Of a DNA stretch of 64,000 bases, positions 41,044 to 50,700 are shown one piece after another. The notes beneath the pieces were generated by a model. That model worked only from the letters and a program-made list of their open reading frames with translations. It was not told the DNA's origin and ran no database searches. Source of the DNA: Roseovarius sp. MMSF_3350 (GTDB taxonomy: Bacteria > Pseudomonadota > Alphaproteobacteria > Rhodobacterales > Rhodobacteraceae); assembly GCF_030733425.1 (NCBI RefSeq), contig NZ_JASHIZ010000005.1, forward strand, positions 62,001-126,000, given 5' to 3'. The translations under genes were made by a program, and so were the position numbers. Within the stretch, counting starts at the first letter, position 1. The number at the start of each line of letters is the position of its first letter.

Positions 41044-41596
41044 CGACCGGGCGCACCTCGGTCACTTCGGGAATGTAATGGCGCAGCAGATTCTCGATGC
41101 CCATCTTCAGGGTGATGGTCGAAGACGGACAGCCTGCGCAGGCGCCCTGCATGTGCAGGTAGACGACGCCCCGCTCAAAGCCGTGGAACGTGATGTCACC
41201 GCCATCCTGCGCCACTGCGGGGCGCACCCGCGTGTCGAGCAACTGCTTGATCTGGTCGATCACCTCGGAATCCTCGCCCTCACTCGCGGCGTGGCCCGAT
41301 TCGGCGGCCTCACCCGTCATGACAGGCTGACCCGACTGGAAATGCTCCATGATCGCGCCCAGGATCGCGGGCTTCACATGGTCCCACTCGACCGCGTCCT
41401 GCTTGGTCACGGTCACGAAATCGTTGCCCAGGAAAACGCCGGTCACGCCTTCCACTCCGAACACACGGGCGGCCAGAGGCGACTTGTCGGCCCCCTCCGA
41501 GGACGGGAAGTCCGCCGTCCCGGTCTCCAGCACGGTCTGGCCGGGCAGGAACTTCAGCGTGGCGGGATTGGGGGTCGATTCTGTCTGGATGAACAT
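41036..41596 (-). CDS. NifU-like Fe-S cluster carrier protein (Nfu)
   Basis: 186 residues from MFIQTESTPNPATLKF. An N-terminal Nfu-N domain is joined to a C-terminal NifU domain with the cluster-binding CAGCPSS. Scaffold or carrier that delivers Fe-S clusters to apo-proteins such as those of the respiratory chain. An in-frame extension to 41626 is not supported. The stop overlaps the tsaB start by eight bases. Confidence 0.92.
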   Translation of the reverse strand: MFIQTESTPNPATLKFLPGQTVLETGTADFPSSEGADKSPLAARVFGVEGVTGVFLGNDFVTVTKQDAVEWDHVKPAILGAIMEHFQSGQPVMTGEAAESGHAASEGEDSEVIDQIKQLLDTRVRPAVAQDGGDITFHGFERGVVYLHMQGACAGCPSSTITLKMGIENLLRHYIPEVTEVRPVGV

Positions 41597-41692
41597 GATG
41601 CACGCCCTTTCGAAACTGTTGCCCAAGATATGCGCAGGGGCGCGGGTGCTGTCAAGGTTTGGAACGATTCTAAATTTCGCGACGGCGATGCC

Positions 41693-42148
41693 TCAGGTGA
41701 TCGCTTCCAGCCGTTCCTTGCTCAGATCGCCCGGAACGATGGTGATCGGTATCGGCAAGCCTCCCGAATTCTTCGACAATTGCGACACCAGCGGCCCCGG
41801 CCCCTTCTTGTCCGCGCTGGCACCCAGCACCAGCACGCCAATTTCGGTATCTTCATTGACCTGCGCCATGATCTCGGCCACCGGCTCGCCCTCGCGGATC
41901 ACCAGCTCCGGGTCGATCCCCTGCTTGTCGCGCATCCACTTGGCGAAAACCTCGAAATGCGCATGGATGCGCTCGCGGGCCTCTTCGCGCATGATGTCGC
42001 CCACGCCGATCCAGTGGTTGAATTCCTCGGGTGGAATCACCGCCAGAATCTCGACCCCGGCCTGCGTGTTCTTGGCGCGCATGGCGGCGAACCGCATGGC
42101 GTTCAGGCATTCGCGGCTGTCATCCAGCACCACCAGAAACTTGCGCAT
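41693..42148 (-). CDS. universal stress protein, single domain
   Basis: 151 residues. Strand MRKFLVVLDDSRECLNAM opens the Usp fold, and GVLVLGASADKKGPGPLVSQLSK resembles the nucleotide loop but lacks the G-x2-G-x9-G-S/T pattern, so ATP binding is doubtful. C-terminal strand IPITIVPGDLS. No FNR box seen upstream, unlike the two-domain Usp at 35968. Confidence 0.87.
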   Translation of the reverse strand: MRKFLVVLDDSRECLNAMRFAAMRAKNTQAGVEILAVIPPEEFNHWIGVGDIMREEARERIHAHFEVFAKWMRDKQGIDPELVIREGEPVAEIMAQVNEDTEIGVLVLGASADKKGPGPLVSQLSKNSGGLPIPITIVPGDLSKERLEAIT

Positions 42149-42222
42149 GGTTTTCCCTTTGTCTTGCGGCGCTCATATTGACGGGTTCGGAGGCTTCGGG
42201 CAACAGCCGCTTTCGGGCAATC

Positions 42223-43239
42223 TCAGTCGAACGTCCCCGCCACGCGCCCCACCAGCATGAAGGCCCGCGCCGTGCGCGTATCCGACATTTCGGACATTTC
42301 CGCATCCGTCGCGGTTTCCGCGAACTGGCTGATGGTGCGGTCGAATATCCGCAAAAAATGGTGCGCCGCGTCGCGAAAGATCGTGTCCTGCTTCATCCGC
42401 GCCGCCGTCAGCGCCAGCGACGAGCGGTCGCGCACACCCCCCAGCGCCGCCACCGCCCGGCCCCGTTCCCCGGCAGCGAACCGACGCCACACCTCTGGCC
42501 GGGCCATGTCGGGGCGCAGATCGTCCATGTAGATGCCGTCCTGCGACAACAGCGTCAGCACGTCCTGGCTGGCCTGCACCAGCTGCGCGCTGTGCCGGAC
42601 CTTCAGCGCCCGTCGCAACGCGGCAAAGCCTTCGCGGTCCTCGGCATTCTCCGGAAAGTTCAACGCCCGGATGAAATCCGATGTCGCCAGCGGCGGGGCC
42701 ATCTCCTCGGGCGGGGTGCCCAGGGGCAGCGCCACCTGATCCGTTCCCGTCTCGACCGCGGTCGCCACAGGCGCGGGCCGCACATCCGCCGGGCTGCGCG
42801 AGGTCGAGAACATGGCCAGCGCGGTCTCGGTCTTGCGCTGCGCCGCCGCGATCTCCTCCAGCTTCTTGGTCACAGAGGGCTGGGCCGTCTCGTGCGTCAT
42901 CTGGCTCTGCGCCACATAGGCTTGCCGTATCGCGTCGATCGCGGTCTGCAACCGCCGGCTCTCCTCGCGCATCACCTTGCTCGACCGTGCCGCCGTCGCC
43001 GCCACCCAGATCATCGCCACCGGCATGAAGATCGCTAACAGGACCACCACGAACTGCAATGCCCCGCCGGTTCCCCCGAAAACCCCCATGGGCGCCAGAA
43101 CCAGAAAGAAAACCGCCGTTCCGACAAGCCAGGCCACCGTCAGCGCCAGCGCAATAACCTCGACGCCCGTGGCCCTGTCCTTTCGGGGCCGGTCGTAGAC
43201 ACCCAGCGGGGTCTGTGGGGCTTGCGGTCGATCGGTCAT
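42223..43239 (-). CDS. conserved-type membrane protein of unknown function
   Basis: 338 residues from MTDRPQAPQTPLG. Two N-terminal transmembrane helices (VIALALTVAWLVGTAVFFLVLAP and LQFVVVLLAIFMPVAMIWVA) are followed by a soluble, largely helical domain of about 250 residues with coiled-coil character (SRRLQTAIDAIRQAYVAQSQ, KKLEEIAAAQRKTETALAM). Function unknown. Ends 74 bases before the small usp gene in the same direction. Confidence 0.8.
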   Translation of the reverse strand: MTDRPQAPQTPLGVYDRPRKDRATGVEVIALALTVAWLVGTAVFFLVLAPMGVFGGTGGALQFVVVLLAIFMPVAMIWVAATAARSSKVMREESRRLQTAIDAIRQAYVAQSQMTHETAQPSVTKKLEEIAAAQRKTETALAMFSTSRSPADVRPAPVATAVETGTDQVALPLGTPPEEMAPPLATSDFIRALNFPENAEDREGFAALRRALKVRHSAQLVQASQDVLTLLSQDGIYMDDLRPDMARPEVWRRFAAGERGRAVAALGGVRDRSSLALTAARMKQDTIFRDAAHHFLRIFDRTISQFAETATDAEMSEMSDTRTARAFMLVGRVAGTFD

Positions 43240-43276
43240 CGGTGAACCTGATTTCGGTGAGGCTGGCAAGGCCGGG

Positions 43277-43747
43277 TCAGATATACTCGACCTTCAGAAC
43301 TTCGTAGGACTTGTCGCCACCGGGCGTGCGCACTTCTACGCTATCGCCCTCCTCTTTGCCAATCAACGCCCGTGCAATCGGCGATTTCACGTTCAGCAGG
43401 CCCTTCTCGATATTGGCCTCGTACTCGCCCACGATCTGATAGGATTTTTCCTCGTCCGTGTCCTCGTCCACCAGCGTGACCGTCGCGCCGAACTTGATCG
43501 GGCCCGAAAGTTTCCTGGGGTCGATCACCTCCGACAGGCTGATCGCGCCTTCCAGCTCCTTGATGCGGCCCTCGATGAACGATTGCTTTTCCTTGGCCGA
43601 ATGGTACTCGGCATTTTCCGACAGGTCGCCATGCTCCCGCGCCTCGGAAATGGCCCGGATGATGGCGGGGCGCTCGACGGATTTCAGGTGTTTCAACTCC
43701 GCGTTCAGCGCGTCGAACCCGTCCTGTGTCATCGGGATCTTTTCCAT
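43277..43747 (-). CDS. greA: transcription elongation factor GreA
   Basis: 156 residues, the standard length. An N-terminal coiled coil with acidic tip ([20 protein letters not shown]) and a C-terminal FKBP-like domain ([20 protein letters not shown]). Stimulates RNA cleavage by backtracked RNA polymerase. Typical of the family in every segment. Confidence 0.96.
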   Translation of the reverse strand: MEKIPMTQDGFDALNAELKHLKSVERPAIIRAISEAREHGDLSENAEYHSAKEKQSFIEGRIKELEGAISLSEVIDPRKLSGPIKFGATVTLVDEDTDEEKSYQIVGEYEANIEKGLLNVKSPIARALIGKEEGDSVEVRTPGGDKSYEVLKVEYI

Positions 43748-44030
43748 GCCCTGTCCTTCTTTTCTGTCCCTAGTATCACCAAGGGGCCGCCCTTGCGCGA
43801 CCCCGTGCCAATCTCAAACCATGCGCGACAGATTGACCTGACCTGACCCGCCAATGCAAGTAGGTCCTGACAGTCGACCGCGCAATCGCGCCGAAACTTG
43901 CGCCTTTTTGACGCTTTTGACCGCCTGTTACGTCGTGTTCGAATTGACCTTGCGCAACCCCGCACGATAACCAGTTGCGAAGTTTCTTACGCGGGCCGGC
44001 ATGCGACCGGACGACCAGGAGAGGACCAAG

Positions 44031-45677
44031 ATGACCCAAGTCGAACGCGAAGCCATGGAATACGATGTCGTGATCGTGGGCGCGGGGCCCGCCGGCCTCA
44101 GCGCCGCGATCCGCCTGAAACAGCTCGACCCCGAGCGCGAGGTCGTCGTGCTGGAAAAAGGCTCCGAAGTGGGTGCGCATATCCTGTCGGGCGCGGTGCT
44201 CGATCCCTGCGGCCTCGACGCGCTCATCCCCGACTGGAAGGAAAAGGGCGCGCCGGTCACGGTGGAGGTCAAGGAAGACAATTTCTACATGCTGGGCGAG
44301 GCGGGCAAGGTCCGCATCCCCAACTTCCCGATGCCGCCGCTGATGAACAACCACGGCAACTATATCGTGTCGATGGGCAATGTCTGCCGCTGGATGGCCG
44401 AACAGGCCGAGGCGCTGGGGGTCGAGATCTTCCCCGGCATGGCCTGCTCGGAAATCGTCTATGGCGAGAACGGCGAAGTGAAGGGCGTCGTGGCCGGCGA
44501 ATTCGGCAAGAACCCCGACGGCACCCCCGGCCCGGGCTACGAGCCGGGCATGGAATTGCACGGCAAGTACGTGTTCCTGGGCGAAGGCGTGCGCGGCTCG
44601 CTGTCCAAGGAGGTCATCGCGAAATACGACCTCGCACAGGGCAAGGAGCCGCAGAAATACGGCCTCGGCATGAAGGAAATCTGGGAAATCGACCCCGAAA
44701 AGCACCGCGAAGGCACCGTCACTCACACGATGGGCTGGCCGCTGGGCAAGAACGCGGGCGGCGGCTCGTTCATCTACCACCTCGACAACAACCAGGTCTA
44801 CGTGGGCTTCGTGGTTCACCTCAATTACAAGAACCCGCACCTTTACCCCTACATGGAATTCCAGCGGTTCAAGCATCACCCGGTGGTGGCCGACCTGCTG
44901 AAAGGCGGCAAGCGCGTCGCCTACGGCGCCCGCGCCATTTCCGAGGGCGGGTATCAGTCCATGCCCAAGATGGTCGCCCCCGGCGTCGCGCTGCTGGGTT
45001 GCTCGGTCGGCATGGTCAACGTGCCGCGCATCAAGGGCAACCACAACGCCATGCTGTCGGGCAAGGCTGCGGCCGAGGCCGCCCATGCCGCAATCGAGGC
45101 GGGGCGTGCCAGTGACGAACTGCCGGACTACGAGACCGAAGTGCGCAACGGCGCGATCGGCGCGGACCTCAAAAGGGTCCGCAACGTCAAGCCCTTGTGG
45201 TCCAAGTACGGCCTCACCGCCTCGCTCACGCTGGGGGGCCTCGACATGTGGACCAACACGCTGGGCTTTTCGTTCTTCGGCACGCTGGGCCACGGCAAGA
45301 CCGACGCCGAGTCGACCGAAGAAGCCAGCAAGCACAGCGAAATCGCGTATCCCAAGCCGGACGGCAAGCTCAGCTTCGACCGCCTGACCAATGTCAGCTT
45401 CTCGATGACCAACCACGAGGAAAGCCAGCCGTCGCACCTCAAGCTGAAGGATCCGAAGATCCCGGTCGAGGTGAACCTGCCCAAATATGCCGGCCCCTCG
45501 GCCCGCTACTGCCCGGCAGGGGTCTACGAGTTCGTGGAAAAGGACGGCGAGCAGCAGTTTGTCATCAACTTCCAGAACTGCGTCCACTGCAAGACCTGCG
45601 ACATCAAGGATCCGCCACAGAACATCAACTGGACCACGCCGCAGGGCGGTGACGGGCCGAACTATCCGAATATGTAG
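44031..45677 (+). CDS. electron transfer flavoprotein-ubiquinone oxidoreductase
   Basis: 548 residues from ATG 44031, with AGGAGAGGA upstream. The FAD motif is YDVVIVGAGPAGLSAA, followed by a membrane-associated substrate domain and a C-terminal 4Fe-4S binding stretch (CPAGVYEF ... NCVHCKTCDIKDP, the family hallmark). Passes electrons from ETF, and so from acyl-CoA and amino-acid dehydrogenases, to ubiquinone. Peripheral on the inner face of the membrane. Monocistronic, with a GC-rich hairpin at 45704-45730 after the stop. Confidence 0.95.
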   Translation: MTQVEREAMEYDVVIVGAGPAGLSAAIRLKQLDPEREVVVLEKGSEVGAHILSGAVLDPCGLDALIPDWKEKGAPVTVEVKEDNFYMLGEAGKVRIPNFPMPPLMNNHGNYIVSMGNVCRWMAEQAEALGVEIFPGMACSEIVYGENGEVKGVVAGEFGKNPDGTPGPGYEPGMELHGKYVFLGEGVRGSLSKEVIAKYDLAQGKEPQKYGLGMKEIWEIDPEKHREGTVTHTMGWPLGKNAGGGSFIYHLDNNQVYVGFVVHLNYKNPHLYPYMEFQRFKHHPVVADLLKGGKRVAYGARAISEGGYQSMPKMVAPGVALLGCSVGMVNVPRIKGNHNAMLSGKAAAEAAHAAIEAGRASDELPDYETEVRNGAIGADLKRVRNVKPLWSKYGLTASLTLGGLDMWTNTLGFSFFGTLGHGKTDAESTEEASKHSEIAYPKPDGKLSFDRLTNVSFSMTNHEESQPSHLKLKDPKIPVEVNLPKYAGPSARYCPAGVYEFVEKDGEQQFVINFQNCVHCKTCDIKDPPQNINWTTPQGGDGPNYPNM

Positions 45678-45703
45678 GCCACAGGCGAAATCACGCGGAT
45701 AAC

Positions 45704-45730
45704 GAGGGCGGCAAATTGGCCGCCCTCATT
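45704..45730 (+). terminator. probable terminator after the ETF-QO gene
   Basis: Perfect 9-bp stem (GAGGGCGGC at 45704-45712, complement at 45719-45727), loop AAATTG, followed by ATTGCGTT. T tract weak. Confidence 0.65.
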
Positions 45731-45797
45731 GCGTTGGCAGGCGGCTCATACTACCTTTGCGCAAATCATCGACCGCACAGGCAGGGAGCCCATACCC

Positions 45798-47510
45798 GTG
45801 AAAATCCTGACCGCAGGCGCAATTGCCGCGCTCTTGCAGGGCATCGCATTGCCCGCTCTGGCAGATATCAATGTCGGCGCCTATCTCGCCGCCCGACAGG
45901 CCCGCTACCAGAACGACTTCGATGCGGCCGCCCGGTACTACACCCAGGCGCTGACCCGCGACGCGGCGAACCCGGTGATCCTGGAAAGCACCGCCATCGC
46001 CTTCATGGCCCTGGGCCAGATCGACCGTGCCGTGCCCGTCGCCCGCCAGATCGAAGAGCAGGAGCTGCAAAGCCAGGTCGCCTTCATGGCCCTCATTGCC
46101 GAGGACGTGGCCGCCGGCAACCACGACGCCGTGATCGAGCGGATCGAGGCCGGCCAAGGCGTGGGCCAGCTGGCCGACGGGCTGATCATGGCCTGGACCG
46201 AACTGGCCCGCGGCGATGTCGACGCGGCCCTCGCCCTCTTCGACGAGGTCTCCGAGGAACGCGGCCTGAAGAACTTTGCCCTTTATCACAAGGCGCTGGC
46301 GCTCGCCTCCGTCGGCGATTTCGAAGCGGCCGAGGCCATATTCGCCGGCGGCAACGACGACGCCCCCCTGCAACGCACCCGCCGCGGCACCCGCGCCTGG
46401 GCCGTCGTGCTCAGCCAGCTGGAGCGCAACGACGAGGCCATCGCCCTTCTTGACGATGCCTTCGGCCCCACCGCCGATCCCGAGATCCTGGCGCTTCGCT
46501 CAGAGCTGGAAAGCGGCCTGCCGGTCGCCTTCAACATGATCTCCGGCCCGAAGGACGGCGTGGCCGAGGTGTTCTTTTCCATCGGTCAGGCCCTGCTTGG
46601 CGACATGGGCGACGACTATACCCTGCTCTATGCCCGCGTGGCGCAGTATCTCAATCCCGACCATGTCGACGCGATCCTGATGTCCGCGGAATTGCTGGAA
46701 TCGCTGGAACGCTACGAATTGGCCACCCAGACCTACAAGAGCGTGCCGCGCGATCACCCCTCCTTCACCGCCGCCGAGATGGGCCGCGCTGAATCGCTGC
46801 GCCGCGACGACAAGATGGACGCGGCGATCGAAGTGCTGGAGCAACTGCGCGACTCGCATCCCGAACTGCCGCTGGTTCACGTGGCCGCCGCCGACCTTTA
46901 TCGCCAAACCGAAAAATACGATCAGGCGGTGTCGGCCTATGACGACGCGCTCGATCTTCTCGGAGAGACTCAACCGGAGCACTGGTTCGTCTATTACGCA
47001 CGGGCCATCAGCCACGAACGGCAAGACAACTGGGAGCAGGCAGAGGCCGATTTCCGCAAGGCGCTCGAGCTGAACCCCGAACATCCGCAGGTCCTGAACT
47101 ATCTCGGCTACTCATTGGTCGAGAAACAGGTCAAGCTGGACGAGGCGCTGGGCATGATCGAGCGCGCCGTCGAGGCCCAGCCCGAGTCGGGCTATATCGT
47201 CGACAGCCTCGGATGGGCCCTGTACCGCCTGGGCCGGTACGAGGAATCCATTGGCCACATGGAACGTGCCGCCGAACTGATGCCGGTCGACCCGGTGGTC
47301 AACGATCACCTCGGCGACGTACTCTGGGCCGTGGGCCGCGAGATCGAGGCGCAATTCCAGTGGCGGCGCGCCCTGTCCTTCGTGGACATGGAAAACCCCT
47401 CGCCCGATATCGATCCGGAACGGATCCGCCGCAAGCTAGAGGTCGGCCTCGACACGGTGCTGCGCGAAGAAGGTTCGCCCCCTCTGGAGGTTGCGGATGA
47501 CGGCGGCTGA
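45798..47510 (+). CDS. secreted tetratricopeptide-repeat protein
   Basis: 570 residues from GTG 45798, with AGGGAG at a proper distance. A signal peptide (MKILTAGAIAALLQGIALPALA) is followed by TPR units along the whole length, for example ARYYTQALTRDAANPVILES, SFTAAEMGRAESLRR, DNWEQAEADFRKALELNPE and LGRYEESIGHMERAAELMP. Periplasmic or outer-membrane-linked scaffold of unknown specific role; many such proteins support envelope assembly. The stop overlaps the start of ispE by 14 bases. Confidence 0.87.
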   Translation: MKILTAGAIAALLQGIALPALADINVGAYLAARQARYQNDFDAAARYYTQALTRDAANPVILESTAIAFMALGQIDRAVPVARQIEEQELQSQVAFMALIAEDVAAGNHDAVIERIEAGQGVGQLADGLIMAWTELARGDVDAALALFDEVSEERGLKNFALYHKALALASVGDFEAAEAIFAGGNDDAPLQRTRRGTRAWAVVLSQLERNDEAIALLDDAFGPTADPEILALRSELESGLPVAFNMISGPKDGVAEVFFSIGQALLGDMGDDYTLLYARVAQYLNPDHVDAILMSAELLESLERYELATQTYKSVPRDHPSFTAAEMGRAESLRRDDKMDAAIEVLEQLRDSHPELPLVHVAAADLYRQTEKYDQAVSAYDDALDLLGETQPEHWFVYYARAISHERQDNWEQAEADFRKALELNPEHPQVLNYLGYSLVEKQVKLDEALGMIERAVEAQPESGYIVDSLGWALYRLGRYEESIGHMERAAELMPVDPVVNDHLGDVLWAVGREIEAQFQWRRALSFVDMENPSPDIDPERIRRKLEVGLDTVLREEGSPPLEVADDGG

Positions 47511-48333
47511 GGGTTTCGCCCCGGCCAAGATCAACCTGACGCTGCACATCACCGGGCAGCGCGACGACGGCATGCATCTGCTCGATTCGCTGGTGATGTT
47601 TGCCGATGTGGGCGATCACCTGACGGTCACGCTGTCGGACACTCCGCACCTTTCGGTCACCGGCCCGATGGCCAAGGGCGTGCCGGACGGGCGCGACAAC
47701 CTCGTGCTGCGGGCCGCCGAGCTGATGGGGATCAGCGCCGACATCACGCTCGACAAGGTTCTGCCCCATGCCGCGGGTCTGGGCGGCGGCTCGTCCGACG
47801 CGGCCGCAACCCTGCGCGTGCTGTCGCGCCTGACCGATACGCCCCTTCCCACCGATGTCACGTCGCTGGGCGCCGATGTGCCCGTCTGTCTCGGCAACGG
47901 CGCCGCGCGGATGCAGGGGATCGGCGAAAAGATAACCGCGGCCCATGACCTGCCCTGCCTTCACGCGGTGCTGATCAATCCCGGTGTGCCCATGCGCACG
48001 CCCGATGTCTTTGCCGCGGTCGGTCAGAAGAACAACACAGCGATGCCCACCGAAATACCTCACGATCTCAGCGCGATCGACTTCATCGACTGGCTTCGCG
48101 GAATGCGCAACGATCTGGAATATGCGGCCATCGGGCAGACGCCCGTCATCTCGCAGGTGCTGGGCGCGCTCAGCGTCACGGCGGGCTGCCGCATGGCCCG
48201 CATGACCGGCTCGGGCAGCAGCTGTTTCGGCCTTTACACCGGCGAGGAAACCGCTCGCGCCGCGATGGGCCGCCTGAAAGAGGAAAATCCGGGCTGGTGG
48301 GTCACCGCCACCCGCCTCAATGCGCATCCCTGA
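47497..48333 (+). CDS. ispE: 4-diphosphocytidyl-2-C-methyl-D-erythritol kinase IspE
   Basis: 278 residues from ATG 47497, preceded by TGGAGG. GHMP kinase motifs: PAKINLTLHITGQRDDGMH, the ATP loop PHAAGLGGGSSDAAATLRVL, and TGSGSSCFGLY near the C-terminus. It performs the ATP-dependent step of the MEP isoprenoid pathway, feeding the polyprenyl synthase encoded next door on the other strand. Confidence 0.94.
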   Translation: MTAAEGFAPAKINLTLHITGQRDDGMHLLDSLVMFADVGDHLTVTLSDTPHLSVTGPMAKGVPDGRDNLVLRAAELMGISADITLDKVLPHAAGLGGGSSDAAATLRVLSRLTDTPLPTDVTSLGADVPVCLGNGAARMQGIGEKITAAHDLPCLHAVLINPGVPMRTPDVFAAVGQKNNTAMPTEIPHDLSAIDFIDWLRGMRNDLEYAAIGQTPVISQVLGALSVTAGCRMARMTGSGSSCFGLYTGEETARAAMGRLKEENPGWWVTATRLNAHP

Positions 48334-48342
48334 GGGCGCGGC

Positions 48343-49344
48343 CTAGCGGATCCGTGCCACCACGTAATCCGACAGCGCCAGCAGCATGTCCCGCACCGGG
48401 TGCTCGGGCAATTGCTCCATCGCCGCGTTGGCCTTTGCCGTCCATTCCAGCGCATCGGCGCGCGTCGCCTCCAGCGTGCCGTGATGGTTCAGCAGCCGCA
48501 GCGCCTCGTCCAGGTCGCCGTCGCGCTGGTCGCCCTTCTCGATGGTCCGCGCCCAGAAGGCCCGCTCGCTCTCGTCGGCCAGCGCCACCGCCTTGATCAC
48601 CGGCAGGGTCAGCTTGCGCTCGCGGAAATCGTCGCCCACGTTCTTGCCCGTGGCCCTGGTATCGCCCTGGTAGTCCAGCAGGTCGTCGACGATCTGAAAC
48701 GCGATGCCCAGCGCATCGCCATAATCGAAAAGCGCCTGCACCTGGTCATCGGACACGCCCGCGATCACGCCGCCCACCTCGGTCGCGGCCGAAAACAGCG
48801 CCGCGGTCTTGCCGCGCACGATCTGCAGGTAGACATCCTCGTCCGTCTTCAGGCTGCGCGACGCGGTCAGTTGCAGCACTTCGCCCTCGGCAATCGTCGC
48901 CGCTGCGTTCGACAGGATGTCCAGCACCGTCAGCGACCCGGTTTCCACCATCAACTGGAAGGCACGCGCGAACAGGTAATCCCCGGTCAGCACGCTGGAC
49001 TTGTTGTCGAACAGCAGGTTCGCCGTCGGCCGACCGCGCCGCTGCGCGCTTTCGTCCACCACGTCGTCGTGCAACAGCGTCGCGGTATGGATGAACTCCA
49101 CCGTCGCGGCCAGCTTCACGTCATCGCCGCCGCTGTATCCGCACAGGTCCGCCGCCGCCAGCGTCAACATCGGGCGCAGCCGCTTGCCGCCCGCCTCGAC
49201 CAGATGCGCCGTCACTTCCGGGATACGCGGCGCATGGCGCGACGCCATCCGCTCACGGATCAGGATGTTCACCTCGTCCAGCTTGCCTTGCAAGTGCGAG
49301 GCCAGCTCCTCGTGCGGTTTGGTTGCGGCGTGGTCCAGTCCCAT
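48343..49344 (-). CDS. ispB: long-chain polyprenyl diphosphate synthase (octaprenyl type)
   Basis: 333 residues from ATG 49344, with GGGAG upstream; an in-frame TTG at 49371 is less likely. Both Asp-rich motifs are present: LLHDDVVDESAQRRG and IVDDLLDYQGD. HLVEAGGKRLRPMLTLAAADL is the E-chain IPP site. Makes the side chain of ubiquinone; the exact chain length cannot be told from sequence. Convergent with ispE. Confidence 0.9.
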   Translation of the reverse strand: MGLDHAATKPHEELASHLQGKLDEVNILIRERMASRHAPRIPEVTAHLVEAGGKRLRPMLTLAAADLCGYSGGDDVKLAATVEFIHTATLLHDDVVDESAQRRGRPTANLLFDNKSSVLTGDYLFARAFQLMVETGSLTVLDILSNAAATIAEGEVLQLTASRSLKTDEDVYLQIVRGKTAALFSAATEVGGVIAGVSDDQVQALFDYGDALGIAFQIVDDLLDYQGDTRATGKNVGDDFRERKLTLPVIKAVALADESERAFWARTIEKGDQRDGDLDEALRLLNHHGTLEATRADALEWTAKANAAMEQLPEHPVRDMLLALSDYVVARIR

Positions 49345-49400
49345 CAAACTCCCGTCACTCAGGCTCGACAATGCGCGTCCGGTGTCCTTAAGTCATCCCC

Positions 49401-49622
49401 ATGAAGCATCTTCTCAGCACCACCGACCCGACCGTGATGGCGTTTGCCAAGGCCCTGCTTCAGGGCGAGGATATAGACTGCTTTGAATTGGACGTAAACA
49501 TGAGCATCCTCGAAGGCGGCATCGGGATCTTCCCGCGCCGCCTGATGGTAGGAGAGGAAGATTACCTTCCCGCTCGCCAGACCCTTGAAGACAACGGGAT
49601 AGAGGTCGAGCCGCTCTCGTGA
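49401..49622 (+). CDS. DUF2007 domain protein
   Basis: 73 residues. The pattern LLSTTDPTVMAFAKALLQ, CFELDVNMSILEGGIG and RRLMVGEEDYLPARQTL matches the DUF2007 fold, a PII-like small domain of unknown function. Overlaps the following methyltransferase gene by four bases (GTGA). Confidence 0.88.
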   Translation: MKHLLSTTDPTVMAFAKALLQGEDIDCFELDVNMSILEGGIGIFPRRLMVGEEDYLPARQTLEDNGIEVEPLS

Positions 49623-50374
49623 CGCGTGACACCACCTGCGACGATTTTCTCGGCGGCCGGCTGAAGATCCTGCAGCCCCGGACCGGCTATCGCGCCGGGA
49701 TCGACCCGGTCCTGCTGGCCGCCAGCATTCCTGCCAAGCCGGGCGACACCGTGCTCGACCTCGGCTGCGGTGTCGGCGTCGCAGGGCTCTGTCTGGCCCG
49801 GCGCGTATCCGGGCTCCACCTGACGGGTCTGGAACGTCAGCCCGCCTATGCCGACCTCGCCAGGGCGAACGGCGCGGCGAACGACCTGCCCTTCGAGGTG
49901 GTCGAGGGCGATCTGTTGGACATGCCGCGCACCCTGCGCGACCGCCAGTTTCACCACGTCTTCGCCAACCCGCCCTATTTCGACCGCGCCACCAGCACCG
50001 CCGCCACCGATCCGGGCCGCGAAGGCGCCATGGGTGAGGATACCCCCCTCGCCGCCTGGGTGGCCGCCGCGGCGAAACGCACCCGGCCCAAGGGCACCAC
50101 CACCTTCATCCAGCGCGCCGAGCGTCTGCCAGAGCTTCTGTCCCACGCCGCAGACCACCTCGGCAGCCTCCAGCTTCTGCCACTGATTCCCCGCCCCGGA
50201 CGCCCCGCGCGACTGGTCCTTCTGCGCGGACGGCGCGGTGGACGGGCCGCATTTCGGCTGCATGACGGCTGGTGCCTGCATAATGGGCAGCACCACGTTA
50301 ACGATTGCGAAAACTACACACCGGCAACGGCTTGCATCCTGCGCGACGGCGGGGAAATGCCTTTCCCGGACTGA
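49619..50374 (+). CDS. tRNA1(Val) A37 N6-methyltransferase TrmN6-like
   Basis: 251 residues. Motif I is VLDLGCGVGVAGLCLA, the acidic LTGLERQ follows, and the catalytic ANPPYFDRA is the N6-adenine methyltransferase signature of the TrmN6/YfiC group. GTG start coupled to the DUF2007 stop. SAM-dependent; target tRNA inferred from family. Confidence 0.85.
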   Translation: MTRDTTCDDFLGGRLKILQPRTGYRAGIDPVLLAASIPAKPGDTVLDLGCGVGVAGLCLARRVSGLHLTGLERQPAYADLARANGAANDLPFEVVEGDLLDMPRTLRDRQFHHVFANPPYFDRATSTAATDPGREGAMGEDTPLAAWVAAAAKRTRPKGTTTFIQRAERLPELLSHAADHLGSLQLLPLIPRPGRPARLVLLRGRRGGRAAFRLHDGWCLHNGQHHVNDCENYTPATACILRDGGEMPFPD

Positions 50375-50485
50375 TTTAGGCAAGTTGTAGCTAAATCCCG
50401 CCACCCGATTTTGCGTACGCAGCGTGACAGATTACATGTTTTGTGCTGCACTATCCCGTGCACATCAGAAAGAGGAGACGCATTC

Positions 50486-50650
50486 ATGGCTTTGAGTTCG
50501 CACGTCGAGGAACTGAAAAAGAAACACCAGGCTCTCTCGGAACAGGTCGAAGCGGCACAGCGTGCCCCGGGCACACCAGACCTCGAAATCTCAAGCATGA
50601 AGAAACGGAAACTCCGGCTGAAAGAAGAAATCGAACGACTTTCCCATTAA
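50486..50650 (+). CDS. DUF465 (YdcH-type) small helical protein
   Basis: 54 residues from ATG 50486, with GAGGAG upstream. An antiparallel helical hairpin: MALSSHVEELKKKHQALSEQ and MKKRKLRLKEEIERL. Matches DUF465 in length and in the charged helix pattern with the KKxKLxLKDEI-like ending. Function unknown. Confidence 0.85.
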   Translation: MALSSHVEELKKKHQALSEQVEAAQRAPGTPDLEISSMKKRKLRLKEEIERLSH

Positions 50651-50700
50651 CATGTCACGCAAAGTCTGATCGGGATGCGCCCTCGCGGCGCATCTCGTGA